Notes: generated by a model from the letters alone, not told the origin. A stretch of DNA of 64,000 nt from Utricularia gibba (GCA_002189035.1 CM007989.1:8227501-8291500); one strand, 5' to 3'; positions 20,530 to 37,291 are shown, counted from the first letter of the stretch. Made by a program: numbers and translations.

Positions 20530-22115
20530 ATGTGCCAACAGAAGACAGCACCCCCGCCACCCGCATCCGTTCACCGTGACTCCTCCCCTGATCCACCTGC
20601 CGATTCCGACATGTTTCTTTCTCTCATACCCAAGCCGCATCCTCCTTCTCCACCGCCGCCGCTGCCGGAGGAGGAGGAGATGGTGACGTCGGTTGTCAGG
20701 GAGTGTGTTGCTTTGGGGAGAATTGCTTTGCCCATGATTCTCACGGGTCTTCTGCTGTACTCGAGGTCTATGATTTCGATGCTGTTTTTGGGGCAACTAG
20801 GGGACTTGGCTCTCGCCGGTGGAGCTTTGGCCATCGGGTTTGCGAATATCACTGGGTACTCTGTTCTCTCCGGTCTTGCTATGGGAATGGAGCCCATTTG
20901 TGGGCAAGCGTTTGGGGCGAAGAAGTTTGCGCTTCTTGGGTTGTCCCTGCAGAGAACTGTGCTTTTGCTGCTCATCGTTTGTGTTCCGATTTCGGTTCTG
21001 TGGATCCACGTTGGGAAGATCCTCCTTCTCTTCAGACAAGATTCCGCCATTGCTGCTCAAGCACAGTCCTATTTACTCTACGCCCTACCCGATTTGATCG
21101 CACAGTCTTTTCTTCATCCTCTCAGGATCTACCTCCGAACTCAATCTATAACCTTGCCCCTGACTTTCTGCGCCGCCGGCTCCATTCTCTTACACGTTCC
21201 CATCAACTACCTCCTGGTTCTGAAGATGGGCTTGGGATTAAAGGGGTAGCATTGAGTGGCGTCTGGACCAACATCAACGTGGTCGTTTCGCTGATTCTGT
21301 ACATTCTCGTGTCAAAGGTTTACAAGAAAACCTGGGGAGGTTTTTCATTGGAGGCTTTCAGGGGATGGAGGAGTCTTCTGGCTTTAGCGGTTCCAAGCTG
21401 CGTTTCCGTATGTCTGGAATGGTGGTGGTACGAAATCATGATTCTTCTCTGTGGGCTGCTGATTGATCCCAAGATCACTGTCGCCTCGATGGGGATTTTG
21501 ATTCAGACCACTGCATTGATTTACATATTCCCTTCCTCCCTGAGTTTCAGTGTTTCGACGAGGGTTGGGAATGAAATCGGAGCCGGAAAACCGTTCAGGG
21601 CGAAATTCGCCGCTGCGGTGGGTCTCTCCGGTAGCTTTCTATTGGGAATGATCGCCCTGCTATTCGCCTTCTCCGTTAGAAACGTATGGGCTCGAATGTT
21701 CACCGCCGATAAACAGATCATCGCATTGACGTCCTTGGTTTTGCCTATAATCGGCCTCTGCGAACTGGGGAATTGCCCCCAAACTACCGGCTGCGGCGTT
21801 CTCCGCGGAACTGCGCGCCCCAAAATCGGGGCGAACATAAACTTGGGCTGCTTTTATCTCGTCGGAATGCCGGTGGCGGTGGGACTCGCCTTCTATTTGA
21901 AGATGGATTTCCAGGGGCTCTGGCTGGGGCTCCTCGCTGCCCAAATGTCGTGTATGGTGACCATGATGCTGGTTTTGCTTAGAACCGACTGGGAATTCGA
22001 GGCCCTGAGGGCGGAGGAGCTCACCGGAGGACGCTGCGGTGGCGTCCTCGATGAAATCGATGACGCGAAAGAACAGATCAGAGCGACGGGCGTCGCCGGT
22101 GATCGGTTGTGCTAA
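20530..22115 (+). CDS. MATE efflux transporter, DTX48-51 group, with one-base frame break
   Basis: Intronless multidrug and toxic compound extrusion transporter, normally about 12 membrane segments using an H+ gradient to export organic compounds; members of this group (ADP1, ADS1, BCD1) act in endomembranes and affect shoot branching and leaf initiation. The ATG at 20530 begins MCQQKT, then FLSLIPKPHP, LLLYSRSMISMLFLGQLGDL and GMEPICGQAFGAKK. The first frame stops at 21249 (LGLKG then TAG). Homology continues at once in the next frame (GVALSGVWTNINVVVSLIL, VCLEWWWYEIMILLCGLL, LCELGNCPQTTGCGVLRG) to the stop at 22115. One extra base in the GGGG run at 21243-21246 would restore the family reading. 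Either a sequence error or a recent frameshift allele; the rest is free of damage. Confidence 0.85.
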
Positions 22116-24308
22116 TTTTCCTCGGAAGGTTTAAAAACATTTACGGGAATAACAGCGGTGATTGATGTAGGGTAGTTCTCCTTTTACTGTCCTAGTAATT
22201 TTGTTTTACTGTAATATGGACATAATTACAAAGTTAATGTATTTTTTTTAACTTTTTTAATCCGGTAAATATTCAATACAATTGAATTACAAAATAATAA
22301 TAATAAAAAAAGGGTGCTAATTGCTATGCCCTTCCCATTGGTCGCACGTGCTTTCAACCATTGACTCCTTCAACATATGAGGAATTCAATGACTTTTGAC
22401 CAAATTTAACATGAGACCATTTAGTAATAGATGTTACAAAAATCTTTTTGTTATTAAATAGGTCTAAAAACTTTAAAAATACTTATTATTTTTAATTAGT
22501 TATAGAATTCCATGTGATATATATTCCATCTAGTAAACTATTCTTATGTTAGAATAGCATACGAGATCAATTCCTATAATTTCATATATATATTTAGTTA
22601 TATCACTTTAATCTTTTAATGCTAGTTTGTTCACTTTAATTTAATTTTTATCATTTAATTCCAATATATCTACTTATTTTTTGTTTACTGCAACTTGACC
22701 AAAGATCTATTTTGGCCACTCAACCCATGATGCTACACAAATGTTCTTATACTATGTCAAAATTAAAGATGCGATAAGATTGAGTGAACACAAAGTACAC
22801 AAGAAACGTAAATGATATTAAAAAAATGTTAAATTCAATCTATTACTAGTAAAATATAATTTTCCAATGTATGATTGTTTGTTTTGATAAAGTTAACCTT
22901 ATTCACGTATCTTGCAACACATATGGTGAATTACCTTGCACGCACTTGTGTTGAAATTAGGAGCTCTATTATCAAAGGGTGATTATGATCGGATTTAGGC
23001 CGAGATTCAGTTATGACAAACACAACACTTTTAATACTTACACCAACCCTAGTATCATCTCAAGCCGATAAACACACCACGAAATTTGACTTTTTACTTT
23101 GACCCCACAGTAAAAAAATGCATACAGTAACAACCCTATAAGTCTTGGGCGATTGAATCAGCGGCATTGGATCTTCCCCACCCAATTCAATAACCTATGA
23201 ACCCGCATATCATCTTAGCGTCAAGATAAGATTTACTTGAGTTACCCTCATCTAAACAATCGTTTTCGAATGCTCGTAAAACCCTAAACCCGACTCTCTC
23301 AATTGGGCAAAAGAGGTAGGTATTTGAATGAATCTGCTGGTGTGCAGTTTCAATGTAGTCGGTAGATTTGATCAAAGACAAGGAGGTCAATGCATAGGAG
23401 TGGCAACGTTGTTTGAGACCCAGGCTGGCCTCCCCTTTTTTTGACGCTTTTGACTTTGAAAAATAATAATAATAAACTATTTTATTGACTGAATCAATTG
23501 TCACATGTACGTATCAACTCTTCGAACTCGAGTGGGAACCAAATATCTTCTTACGTCGGATGGATTCGCCGTTTTTTGAAAGTCAAAATGTTATCGAAAA
23601 AAATTGAAAAATCGAATACGAGAAATGGATTATTTGACTTTGTGGAGTCCTAATGAGGCTTACTCAACCATGTTGATCTTCATTTACCCGAAAAAAAAAA
23701 GAATTATTCATCGCTTCTATTTTATATACTAAGAAAAAAATTAACATTAAAAATAATTATTTTTTCTCACATGTGTGTTTCAAGGAGTCATCATTCAAAG
23801 ATTCTAGTTTTGGAATTGTGTAAAATGCTTATTTTTAATTGTAATAAAATTTAATGATCTCAAAGTACAAAAGTAGGTCACTTGTTTGAGCACGTGAGTT
23901 ATTACCATTTCCGGAAATAGTATTAATTTTTGGTGCATTTTTCACTCGCTTGCACTTGGCACCAAACCTCCAGAGTACAAAGTGAATTACTCAAAGTACA
24001 ATTACAGAAATCGTAATCGGATGATGCCATCGATAAACGACTTGATTTTCGATTGATACCGCTGAATTTTTATTCTCAAGCTCGTCTTATTATCGAAAAT
24101 AATCACGTTTTTTTTTTTGTAACAAGTGAGCCCCTACAGCAACATCATGAACGTGAGATGATGCATTATAGCGACAATTGGTGACAAAAAGAAACAAGAA
24201 GAATTAAGAGAACAAGTGTTCAAAAGGCACAAAGATCCTAGCATAAGATTCGATCAACGTGACCTAATTCCAGCACGTGGTATTATATTTCATGATCAGA
24301 ATCAACTT

Positions 24309-24580
24309 ACCATAACAAAAAGAGTATACATGGAGGAAAGATTCAAATTTGAAAGACTAGATGATCCGAATCTCGTTCGTAGACTACATGGTTCACGTGA
24401 TTCTGTAATTTTATAATAACATGAGGAATTTGTGTATGATTATAACAAAAAGAATAGAAAGATTTAAATTCGAAAGACGAAATGGTCCGAATCTCATCCG
24501 AAGACTCGATGGTTCGCGTGATTCTGCGATTTTATAACGATAACATGAGGGAGGAATTTGTGTGTGGTTATCGATCCACG
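24309..24580 (+). repeat. Diverged tandem duplication, about 125-bp unit
   Basis: Two adjacent copies start AACAAAAAGA (near 24313 and 24443). They share TCCGAATCTC, GGTTCACGTGATTCTG / GGTTCGCGTGATTCTG, ATTTTATAA and GAGGAATTTGTGT before ending TTAT, with scattered mismatches and small indels. A weak ORF across the first copy is a by-product. Confidence 0.75.
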
Positions 24581-24689
24581 TAGGTGAGGGAGTTGTGTGT
24601 TCGTTCTAGTGGAGTGTCCAAGTGATAAAAGGAACACGTTTGTTGAAGTATCGGATTCGTTAGTTTCCCTTTCCGTTGATGCAGCGAGG

Positions 24690-24763
24690 AATCGTGCCCA
24701 ATCTCGCTCCTCCAAGCGACGCTTTCCAAGATCGTGCGCAATCTTGCTTCCTCCAATCAGCGA
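24690..24763 (+). repeat. Short tandem duplication, about 41-bp spacing
   Basis: ATCGTGCCCAATCTCGCTCC and ATCGTGCGCAATCTTGCTTCC, each followed by TCCAA and an AGCGA end, lie 41 bp apart. Confidence 0.65.
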
Positions 24764-26562
24764 TTCTGGATCTCTGTCCAATGATGGCTCTCTTTCTCTG
24801 GCCACGTGTACCCAGTCCCCCTGTGGATAAATTCCTATTCCTACATCATGGTGATGGGGATTGGATCTGTCCTAAACACATGGGGGGTAGGGGATGGCGG
24901 CTCTTCCTCCTCAGTAGCCGGCATTATCCCCTCAGCCGTCGCCGCCGGTCCGGCTCCGGCCGATCGGGATTCAGGGAGGCAGCCCACAGTGTGTCATTGA
25001 TTGAGCAACAGCAACCTCCTAACCGACGAGGGCGAGGCCATAACTAATCCGGAGGGGCTGTCTGCGGATGGAGGGATGCTCCAAGCTGTGTGTGGGCATC
25101 CCAACACTTTAATAAGTGGGAAGAAACCAAACGAAACCCTACCAGAAACGTTAGTGTCAATAATTGCAGCTGCTGCAGGTGCATGTGCATTTGTTGAAGA
25201 CTTGAGAAGTGTGTGTTGTTTGGTTGTGTTGGGTGGATGGGTTGTCATGATGGGAGTAATGGAGCATGCCCTTGGTAGTTAGTGTTGCAGCAGCAGCACT
25301 CCCACTCATCCATCTAACACATGATCAGCAGCCAAGAAACCGGGGCACGCCCTCCTCGCAACTTGTGGCTCCACAACCTTCAACTATTGGAGTCACATGG
25401 AAACAAGTTAAAACGATATTTATTTTATATGATTGATCAAATAATGAACAAATTATTCAATTGTACTAAATTGGATCACTCACGCTCGGGGTTATGCCGA
25501 TGGTGAAAAGAGGTGATACTCAACAATCACGCTGAATGTTTAAAAGAAAGATAATATAAGATCAATAAACTTATTATGGTATCTCACATTAAATTAAGGT
25601 GCTCTTTTAATCTTGACATATGGTATCATGGTGTCACTTTCTCTCATACACATTAAAGCAAAATATTTCATACATGGTAATCATTTTTCTCATATAGTTA
25701 TTGATGGGGATCCATTTTTTTAATACACTCCCAAATATATTAGTAGCTTTTATTTGTAAGAGTTATTTAGAAATATGACCACCCTCCTTCTCTATCTCTA
25801 TCATGCAGTTAAACAAAATTTTTCATTGAGGGTGACTAATTTTCTTAAACAATTAATCACGAATGGTCGTTTTTCTAATATAATTTATGTATGAGCAAAC
25901 ACCTTAATAGTTCTATTATTAGAAATACTTTTGGATAAATGATTCAAGAATAAAAAAAAAAAAGGAATAGTTTCACATTGTGTGTGGGGTGTCTCATAAT
26001 TTCAGAAAAATAATACAAGTGTGGAATTGTACTATTTTTTCTTTTATTTCTAGAAAAGGGGAGAGGTGCATCCTTGGAGGGAGACAGGTATGTATGTGGG
26101 TAACGTGTAAGATATCCATTAGATTCATGAATGAATCCAACGGCCACAATTATTGCTACTAAATAGTAGTTGTCTGGCCGTGTCGATAACTCCAAGAACA
26201 TCAGTTTGTTTATGGTACGAGGGCCCCACCCTTGTATTTAAGTACCGTTATTTCTTTACTATTTTCAAGAAAGAACGCAATTTTCGAAAAGTCGATTATG
26301 CCCTTTCATTCTTTTCAAAATAATTTTATTAATAGAAAATAATAATATGGGAAGTTCTTCTTTACACAAGTGATCATTACACATAATTTTCTAAGATTAA
26401 AACATGGTAATCCCAACCAATAAGCTTGATTAGTGTTTAAGAGAACCCAAATGGTAATATCAAACATCACTGTCGCCACTTCGCCACTCCATCCGAAGAA
26501 GAAGAAGAAGAAGCATGTGTGTGTCTGAATGGGAGGGTGGCATCCAGAGACAAGTGCAGTGG

Positions 26563-29500
26563 CTACCTAAAAGCCGCGGCTTCGTTCTTGAAGTGGATCA
26601 GGAGATCATCGATGCTCATGAGAGAACTGGCGTTGCCGTCCCTCACTCGCACAGCAACCTGCACAAAGGGAGAGCTGTCAGCAGAAGGGAGAGAGTTTGT
26701 GGAATGGAGGACAAGGAGGTAGATTGTTGAGTCAGGGAATGAGGTATTGGTGGATTATTCATTAAGGATAGTAGCAACATGCAGCAGAGTGTCTAGAATG
26801 TATTCCTAACAAAATTGCAGAAAAGACAGCATGTTACCTGCCCAGTTCCAACTTCTTTCTCTCCCACGACTAATATGTAGTTGAACTGTGCCACTTGAGC
26901 CTCCCGTACCTGACAAATAGCGCATGGAAGCTCGTCTTGAGTATAGGAGAGGTGATATCCTTATGGGTGAATTGTGGTAGACAAACCTTTTTGTTGATGG
27001 TGCGGTCAGTGTTGTCGATATCCACCTCAAATCCAGCTTCATATATGATGTCCCGCACCTTCATTTCGTAAGTGAAAACAAGGTAAGCACACTCAGGATC
27101 CTAGACAGAGATTTCAGAAGACTGATGGACTAGTGATGTGGTGGTATTCAATTATAACCTCTTGAGCATATGCTTGAGACTTTTCGGAGACTGGACAGAC
27201 TATTGCCTGGCGTGGACTGAGCCAAAAAGGCCATTTCCCTTTGTAGTGCTCTAGAAGAATAGCGAGCATGCGTTCTACAGAACCAAGAATGGCTCTGTGA
27301 ATCATAACAGGCCGCTCACACTTTGACTCATCTTCAGCAGAGAAGGATAAGTTGAAGCGTGCAGGGAGTTGGAAATCCAGCTGAAAGGAGGACAGCACAC
27401 AATCAACCCTCAAAGGTAACGGAGGATGTTGTGAAAGAACTAGAGGGGAAATCTTTCGTAGGTTTTCCAAATGCAGACAACTGCTAGCATGCATTCGACC
27501 ATAATTACATTAAACGTTAGAAAATGTAACCATCTCTAAACAAACCTGAAGGGTGGCACACTGAAATTTTCTTCTCATTGCATCGGACACGCTAATATCA
27601 ATCTTTGGTCCATAAAATGCTCCATCGCCTTCATTTATCTAAACAAGTGTCTGACATCAGTTCTATGGGAAACCAAATTTCCAATAAATATACAACCCCT
27701 AATGCACATGTGTAATAAAACACGAGTAACTTACTTCCCAAGACTTTCCAAATTCATTTAACGCATCTGCTAGGGCACTTTCGGCTTTCGCCCATGTCTC
27801 TAAATCTCCAAGATATTTTTCTGGCCGCTGAATAACAGGAACAAAAGCCCTTTAACATCAAGTAAAGTACAACGCGGAAATAAACGAAGAAAAAGAAAAC
27901 GCGCAATTACTTACAGTTGATAACTTCAACTCAAATGTGAAACCAAATATCCCATACACATAGCTAATGAACTCTAGCACCCCTTTAACTTCATCTTTGA
28001 CCTACGCAAAAGTAGGAAATATTTAGAAAGATGAGTGCTTAGGAGCATTGAAATAATATGATTTATACAAAGGAATCCTCGTTACCTGAGACTCCCGGCA
28101 AAAGATGTGAGCATCATCCTGAAACAATACTTGATGAGTCAGATGCCAGGGGAGCCGTAAACTTAGAATAGATAACAAAAAACAGTCTTGCAAAAAATAG
28201 CGTTACAGGAGGTAGAAAGAAAACTGAACCATTTTCACGAAGCTTCATGTCCAACTTCAAATGAGAGTTTCTAGCTCAAACACAAATATAAGATCTTGTC
28301 ATTAAATACCTGCTGAAATCTCCTGACACGAGTTAGACCTGTGAGCGCCCCACTTGCTTCATTACGATGCAATGCCCCAAAATCAGCCAATCTTAGAGGA
28401 AGCTCTGCAAAGCAGATGAATATGCAAAATTGACGATTGCCCAAATTTCAATAATGAAATAAGGAGCTTCAAACCATGTATGAATACAAATGTTTTAATT
28501 CAAAAGGCGTGTCTGCAAGTTCTAACCTCTATAAGAGCGAACTTTATGATCAAAAATCAAACAATGGCCAGGGCAGTTCATGGGCTTGAGCCCGAATTCT
28601 TGCTTTTCCACCTGCATAAACCCTACAATAGTTCAGTCATCTTATCTCACCAGTCGTTTCACGTAACACACCATCACATGGCACATTTACAATATAATTT
28701 CATGGTCAAATATGACATCTAACTAACCTCAAAGACAAACATATTCTCCTTATAGTTTGCCGCATGACCAGATGTCTCCCACAACTTCATATTGAACATA
28801 TTTGGAGACCTCACCTGCATGAATTAATCAATACAAATATGTGATTAAACTTGTAGATATGTCAACCCATGCTAAAATTGCTCCATGTTCAGATTATTCT
28901 TTTAAGAAAAAAATGAATGAGTGAGTTACCATCTTGTATCCTCTTTTTCTGTATTGTGTTTTTATAAAATCAGTCAGCTTCTGATACACTATTTCACCAT
29001 GAGGTAGGAAGAAAGCACTACCCGGGCTGAAACCACCAGAAAATATTCATTTATCAATATGGATAAAAATGGCATACATGAGACAAGAATACAATCCCGA
29101 GCACTCTACCTTAAAGGGTGAAAAAGGAAAAGCTCCTGCTTTTTTGTGAGTTCTCTGTGATCATATTTCTTAGCTTCCTCTAGGAATGCCAAATATTCCT
29201 GCAGAAAACACCATTTAATGAAAGATTTTATAACACGTACTTTTACTTTGAGCAACCCATGTGCTCAAGTTTTAAATGAAAGATTGTGAAATAAAACTTT
29301 GATAGACGGGGACCTTCAATCGTTTTTGATCTGGATAAGATATTCCATACACTCTTTGCAGGCTCTCACGGTCTTTGTTTCCACGCCAATATGCAGAAGA
29401 AGCCTACATTCATGGGATCAAAGATAATTCTTGCTATAAATCAAAGCATTTGCGTTTAGCATACAGAAGTCTCACCTTCAAACAAGAAAATGCTTTCACA

Positions 29501-30847
29501 AAAGACGTATTTGGAATATGGGGTCCACGACAAAGGTCAACCAAAGGTCCACATCTATACACTGTGATTGTTTTGTCCTCGGGAAGATCATTGATAATCT
29601 CAACCTACAAAGAAAAAAAAAACAATGTGATAATAACAACAAGAACTTTTACAGGATGATGGTAAACTCAAGCTATTACAAACATGAAGAACAAAGAAAC
29701 AAACAAGAAAAAAGCTGCTAACCTTAAATTGATTATCTGAAAACAAATCCAGAGCTTGTTTCCTAGTCACTTCAATGCGTTCAAATGGTTGCTTTTCCTG
29801 CAGTAAAATTACACAAAGTTACCTCAAAATGCAGCAACACAGGAATGCTATGCCATGAGCTTGATCAACTTGATTCGTACACACAGAACGTGAAGTATGA
29901 TGAACTAGTTAAAGAGACTTACATCAACCGCCTTCTTGGCAGCAGCTTCAATCTGCTTAAAGTGGTCCTCATTCAAGCTCAGATCGCCATAAAAAGCATC
30001 GTAATAAAAACCCTAAGAAGAAGTGACTGTAAGATATTACGGCAAAAATATTAATCTGTTCTCAGTTCCATATTATAATTGATACTTGGAATCCAGAAAG
30101 AGGATGCTCAGATCAGAACATACCTCGCCTCTAGTGGTGCATGGCCCGATACATAACTTGCATCCATATGTCTGCTCCAATGACTGAGCCAACAAACAGA
30201 AATTTGGCACCCAAAACAATATTTTTTTAATTTTACTTTACATCACCAAAGTTGAAAAACTGATCACAAGGTTGAGTGTTTTACTTTACCTCACCAAGAA
30301 TGTGGGCACTTGAATGCCAAAATGTATCGCGTCCTTCATCACTATCAAATGTAAACATCTGTAGCTCGCAATCGCCTTCCAGTGGTCTGTTCATATCCCA
30401 TAAAACTCCGTTGACCTTTGCAATCAGAGCATTTGCTGCCAGATTCTTGGATATCTCCTTTGCAATATCCAAAGGCGTCGTGCTCCATTTCTTACCCTCC
30501 TTCACCTTCTTGTCGGGCAGTGTGATCCTATCACCCAGAAAGCCGCGTTAACCATAGTGATACGAAAAAAAATGAAACGTGAAATTAACGAATAATGGGC
30601 AGCAAAAGTTACTGAATTGGATCAGAAGCATGTGCAAGCTTAAGCTTCTGTTCGCTTTGGATGGATTCAAATATAGCAATACGTTTGGGGATGACAGATT
30701 GGAGATACGCCTCGTTCTTGGCACAAACCGTTGGCACAGAACTCTCGACCTTCGAGTTACTTCGGGGGCCGAGTCACCCATGAAGCGGCGGCAGATAGAA
30801 GAAAACGGCGGAATACGGCGGGCAGAAGAGAGAACCCTAAATTGCAT
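26563..30847 (-). CDS. Threonyl-tRNA synthetase, probably cytosolic/mitochondrial, with N-terminal frame break
   Basis: Class II aminoacyl-tRNA synthetase that charges tRNA-Thr. The gene is split over many exons on the minus strand. The TGS domain follows the second exon start ([14 protein letters not shown]), then the editing-domain start [12 protein letters not shown] (first His of HxxxH). The catalytic core runs across 29.1-27.2 kb, including the motif 2 region [20 protein letters not shown], and [35 protein letters not shown] and [17 protein letters not shown] (motif 3). The anticodon-binding domain ends [13 protein letters not shown] (stop 26565-26563). The ATG at 30847 gives [22 protein letters not shown], a likely mitochondrial presequence, followed by MGDSAP. 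The family block [17 protein letters not shown] follows in a different frame, so a base is missing, most simply in the C5 run at 30768-30764. Targeting is inferred. Confidence 0.9.
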
Positions 30848-34203
<3,356 letters not shown>

Positions 34204-35524
34204 ATTCCTCAGCACCCTGCACCTTTCACATCCATGATAGATTCATGGTGCCCCTTGTGATCTTGCGTGCGGGTGTTAGATCCTCGGTAGTTCCTAGATT
34301 ACAGTTAGCCTGAGACAGTGGATGCTATACTTCTTCCTAAGTTGTGTGTTCACTATTCTTCTTTGCAGACTTTAAGCCGCGTTGGCCTCCTTTTTTATCC
34401 CGAAATCTGCTCTTCACTGATGTACTTGAGAACCAATTGTTCTGAATCATGACATGAAATTAACTTATATCAGGCTTCTTGATGATTGTATCATCTTCCA
34501 TCAGCTCTCTAGCTCCAGAATGATACAGACTTATCTGATTGCAGCTCAACCGCTTGTTTATGACACTTTCTGCCAGTTTCACGGCCCCTCACGGCCATGG
34601 CAGCCACGTAATGAGGCTTCCCATAGGCCACAGGGCAATATCAGGTTCATTGTCCAGTCACAAGAACTCTGCCATTTCACTCGAACTGGATCCAATGGAG
34701 GGGATAAACGCAAAGTAGTTCATCATTCTCCTGCATACAAGCGTGAAGAGGCTATTGCTATAAAACGGTTACCGGAGGTCCGGTAGCGAGAAGGCATCTT
34801 CCGGTGGCAGCGATCTTCGTTTACAGGAAGAATGGGCCGAATGCCGTCGATCCGCCACGTCATCGATCCGCTTCTAGCCCATTGGATGGCTCTTATTGGT
34901 TGAGAATCTAAATATATAATGACGAAAATGGGGCTGACGGAAATTGCAATTATTAGGGCTGAGTTTCGGCCCGGGTCGAATCGTTGTTTTGGAGAAGGTG
35001 CGAACAGGTTTAGGGTTTTTGACGATTGCTCCTGGTATGGTAAGCGACTGATTCCTCTCCGTCGATTTGCTGGTTTATTTGTGTGTCGGCTGCCTGTGGC
35101 TCAGGACGATAAAACTGAGAAAATTGTTCGCTTTTGCAGGTTGACTCACCTCGCAGAGGGTAACGCGTTCTTCTCTTGTTATCTGGGGCGTTTTCTTCGC
35201 TTTTCTCAGTTTTTTAATAGGTACTACTTCCAAATATTTTCGATCTATTCCTTGCGGGGAATGTTGTCGACGTTTTTGCACAAATTGTAGTATTATTACA
35301 TGGTTTGCGGGTAAAAGGTTTACATGGATTCTTTGGTCGGTTCCATGTAAGCTATCCGACGGTCGTGTTGGGGAGCTTTTGCGTTTGTGCAAGTTATTTG
35401 CTCGTAGTGGAATTACGTCTCCATTTCGTAACTTCCCAGTTTTCTGGACGCGCCAAAATTTTGTAGATAAAAGGATTATTGTCTTACTTTTACATGTAGA
35501 TCGGGACGGTCTGCTTCACCTGGT
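34204..35524. other. Intergenic and presumed 5' leader of the SR45a-like gene
   Basis: A TATA-like AAATATATAATG at 34909-34920 and a reverse telo-box TTTAGGGTTT at about 35009 suggest transcription starts near 34940. Donor-like ATG/GTAAGC at 35038 and acceptor-like TACATGTAG before 35501 suggest a leader intron. No other gene seen. Confidence 0.4.
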
Positions 35525-36719
35525 ATGGAGCGTTCTAGATCTGGGTCACGGTCTCGTTTCAAATCCAGGTCACGTTCGAGATCCTGGTCAAGACCTAGGG
35601 AAAGGTCTAGGTCAAGATCTTTGTCCAGAGGCCGTGGCAGGTTTGCTTGTCACTCAGGCATCAAATCGCATCTTGGTTCATGTTTCCAATTTGTGATGTT
35701 TTTCCCCTGGACAGGGTTGATGCTGCCAATCCTGGAAATACTCTGTATGTAACTGGCCTGTCAACCAGGGTTTCCGAGAGGGATCTTGAAGATCACTTCT
35801 CTAAGGAGGGAAAGGTTGCTGCTTCTCTTATTTGCATGAATACGTTTCTAAGCCTTTGTGATGCACGCTGAATCGCTGTGTTTAATGTTTCTGATTGACA
35901 TTTACAGGTTAAGTCAGTTTTCTTGGTGGTGGAGCCTCGGTCGCGTACCTCCCGTGGTTTTGCTTTTGTAACTATGGACTCTGTTGAGGATGCAAATCGC
36001 TGTGTAAAGCACCTAAACCAATCAGTGCTGGAAGGGCGATATATTACCGTGGAGATGGTAAGCTACTATTCACGTCAAACTGGCGTCTAAACTTCTTTGG
36101 ATGCTTTTCTTTTTTTGTTGACGTGAAGGTTTTCTGGTTATATTCAGAAGATATTGCCTCAGCTATGTTGGCAGAAACCAATGCTGATCAGCTCACCAAT
36201 CGCAACAAGCTAAAACAGCTTTTCAATTGCATCTGATCAACTAAATAGCATCTATATTGCTCATCAACTTTACAACCTCAGCAAATACTCAACTCTCATT
36301 AATCAACGGTCTTTGTCAACATTGTAATCAGGCTTTTATGGTATCCCATACATGACATTGTTTTCTCTCTCATTTGTTCAGTCTAGACTGTAGGGTTCAT
36401 TGGGCAGCTTTTTCTATTGCCTATCTTTTCTCTTCCCTATTTGTGTGCATTGCTTGTGCTGCAGTTTTGCTCATGCATTGTTGAGTTATACATCATATTG
36501 CATCATTATATCACTGGAAGTGAGATTAGGGTGTTTTTAAATTTCTAGTCACGAAGAAAACGGGCAAGGACTCCAACTCCTGGTCATTATCTTGGCCTCA
36601 AAAGCAATGGTGAGTGTTTCTTCTCCCATACTCTGTGGTTCCCATAAGCACACTGTCCAAACTCAAACTCCTCAATGCTTTGATGAAAGGTGCTCGAGGC
36701 GGCGATCGTGGTGTTGGTG

Positions 36720-36751
<32 letters not shown>

Positions 36752-36952
36752 GGCGGTGGTGGTAGGTACTATGGAGGTTCAAGGCGTGAGGATTATGGTT
36801 ACCGAAGGTCTCCCAGGCGGTCACCATACAGAGGTGCTCGCGAGTACTCTCCTCGGTATTCACCTCCTGCAGGAAGGTCGAGAAGGGAGAGGTCCTTGTC
36901 ATACTCTCCACGCCGTAGCCTTGAAAGGGGCTATGGCCGTGGTTCAAGATGA
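35525..36952 (+). CDS. SR45A: SR45a/transformer-2-like serine-arginine splicing factor
   Basis: Nuclear splicing regulator with one RRM flanked by RS-rich arms. Coding exons: 35525-35640, 35715-35814, 35908-36057, 36549-36609 and 36690-36952 (about 229 residues). The N-terminal RS arm is MERSRSGSRSRFKSRSRSRS. The RRM runs NPGNTLYVTGLSTRV (RNP2), then RTSRGFAFVTMDSVEDA (RNP1) to LEGRYITVEM. Then SRRKRARTPTPGHYLGL, which matches the SR45a hallmark, a poly-Gly tract and an Arg/Tyr/Ser-rich tail ending LERGYGRGSR. The first ATG is uncertain: the exon opens 24 bases earlier in frame (SGRSASPG), so an upstream coding exon is possible. The 491-bp intron before exon 4 is long for the gene; SR45a transcripts are alternatively spliced in the literature. 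Confidence 0.85.
36713..36763 (+). repeat. In-frame (GGC/GGT)n tract encoding poly-Gly
   Basis: Seventeen or so Gly codons, first pure GGC then alternating GGT/GGC, inside the last exon of the SR45a-like gene. Confidence 0.9.
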
Positions 36953-37291
36953 AGTGCTCCATCCCTCACCTTGCGATCAATGGCTATGCTATTGAAGCTT
37001 GTTAGTACCGAGTTTCAGGGATTGGTTCCCTGTCACCCATTATGTTTGGTTTATGCTTTGTGTTACAAGATGCTCTGCTTTTGCGCCATGGCGGCTGCAC
37101 CGTAGTTGACATTGTGTGGATTCAGGTCCCTGTTTCAGCGTGTTGCTAATTTTGCAAGTAGTCTCTTCACTTTTCACTGCGGCGCGTCAGTTTTAAACGA
37201 GTTTTCACAACCGCAATCCCACCTTTTCTGTACCGAATCTGAGCTCGACGCCTTCTCGTTTTCTGTAGCGCCGGCGCGGAGTATCGGAGCC

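Larger units (their letters stand above)
22116..26562. other. Gene-poor AT-rich region with decayed repeats
   Basis: About 4.4 kb without a recognised gene. ORFs here (23187-23504 minus, 24216-24416 plus, 25001-25282 plus) show no domain, no conserved motif and in part consist of tandem repeat sequence. A (GAA)n tract lies at about 26495-26514, in the presumed 3' UTR of the ThrRS gene. Confidence 0.45.

Noticed and set aside
23187-23504. Minus-strand 105-codon ORF
   Set aside because: Low-complexity and AT-biased, with no motif; typical of chance ORFs in this spacer.
24216-24416. A 66-codon ORF as a gene
   Set aside because: It overlaps a diverged tandem repeat and has no recognisable motif.
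37106-37291. AKRP start at 37106
   Set aside because: The codon is TTG; the ATG at 37292 starts the transit-peptide-like region.
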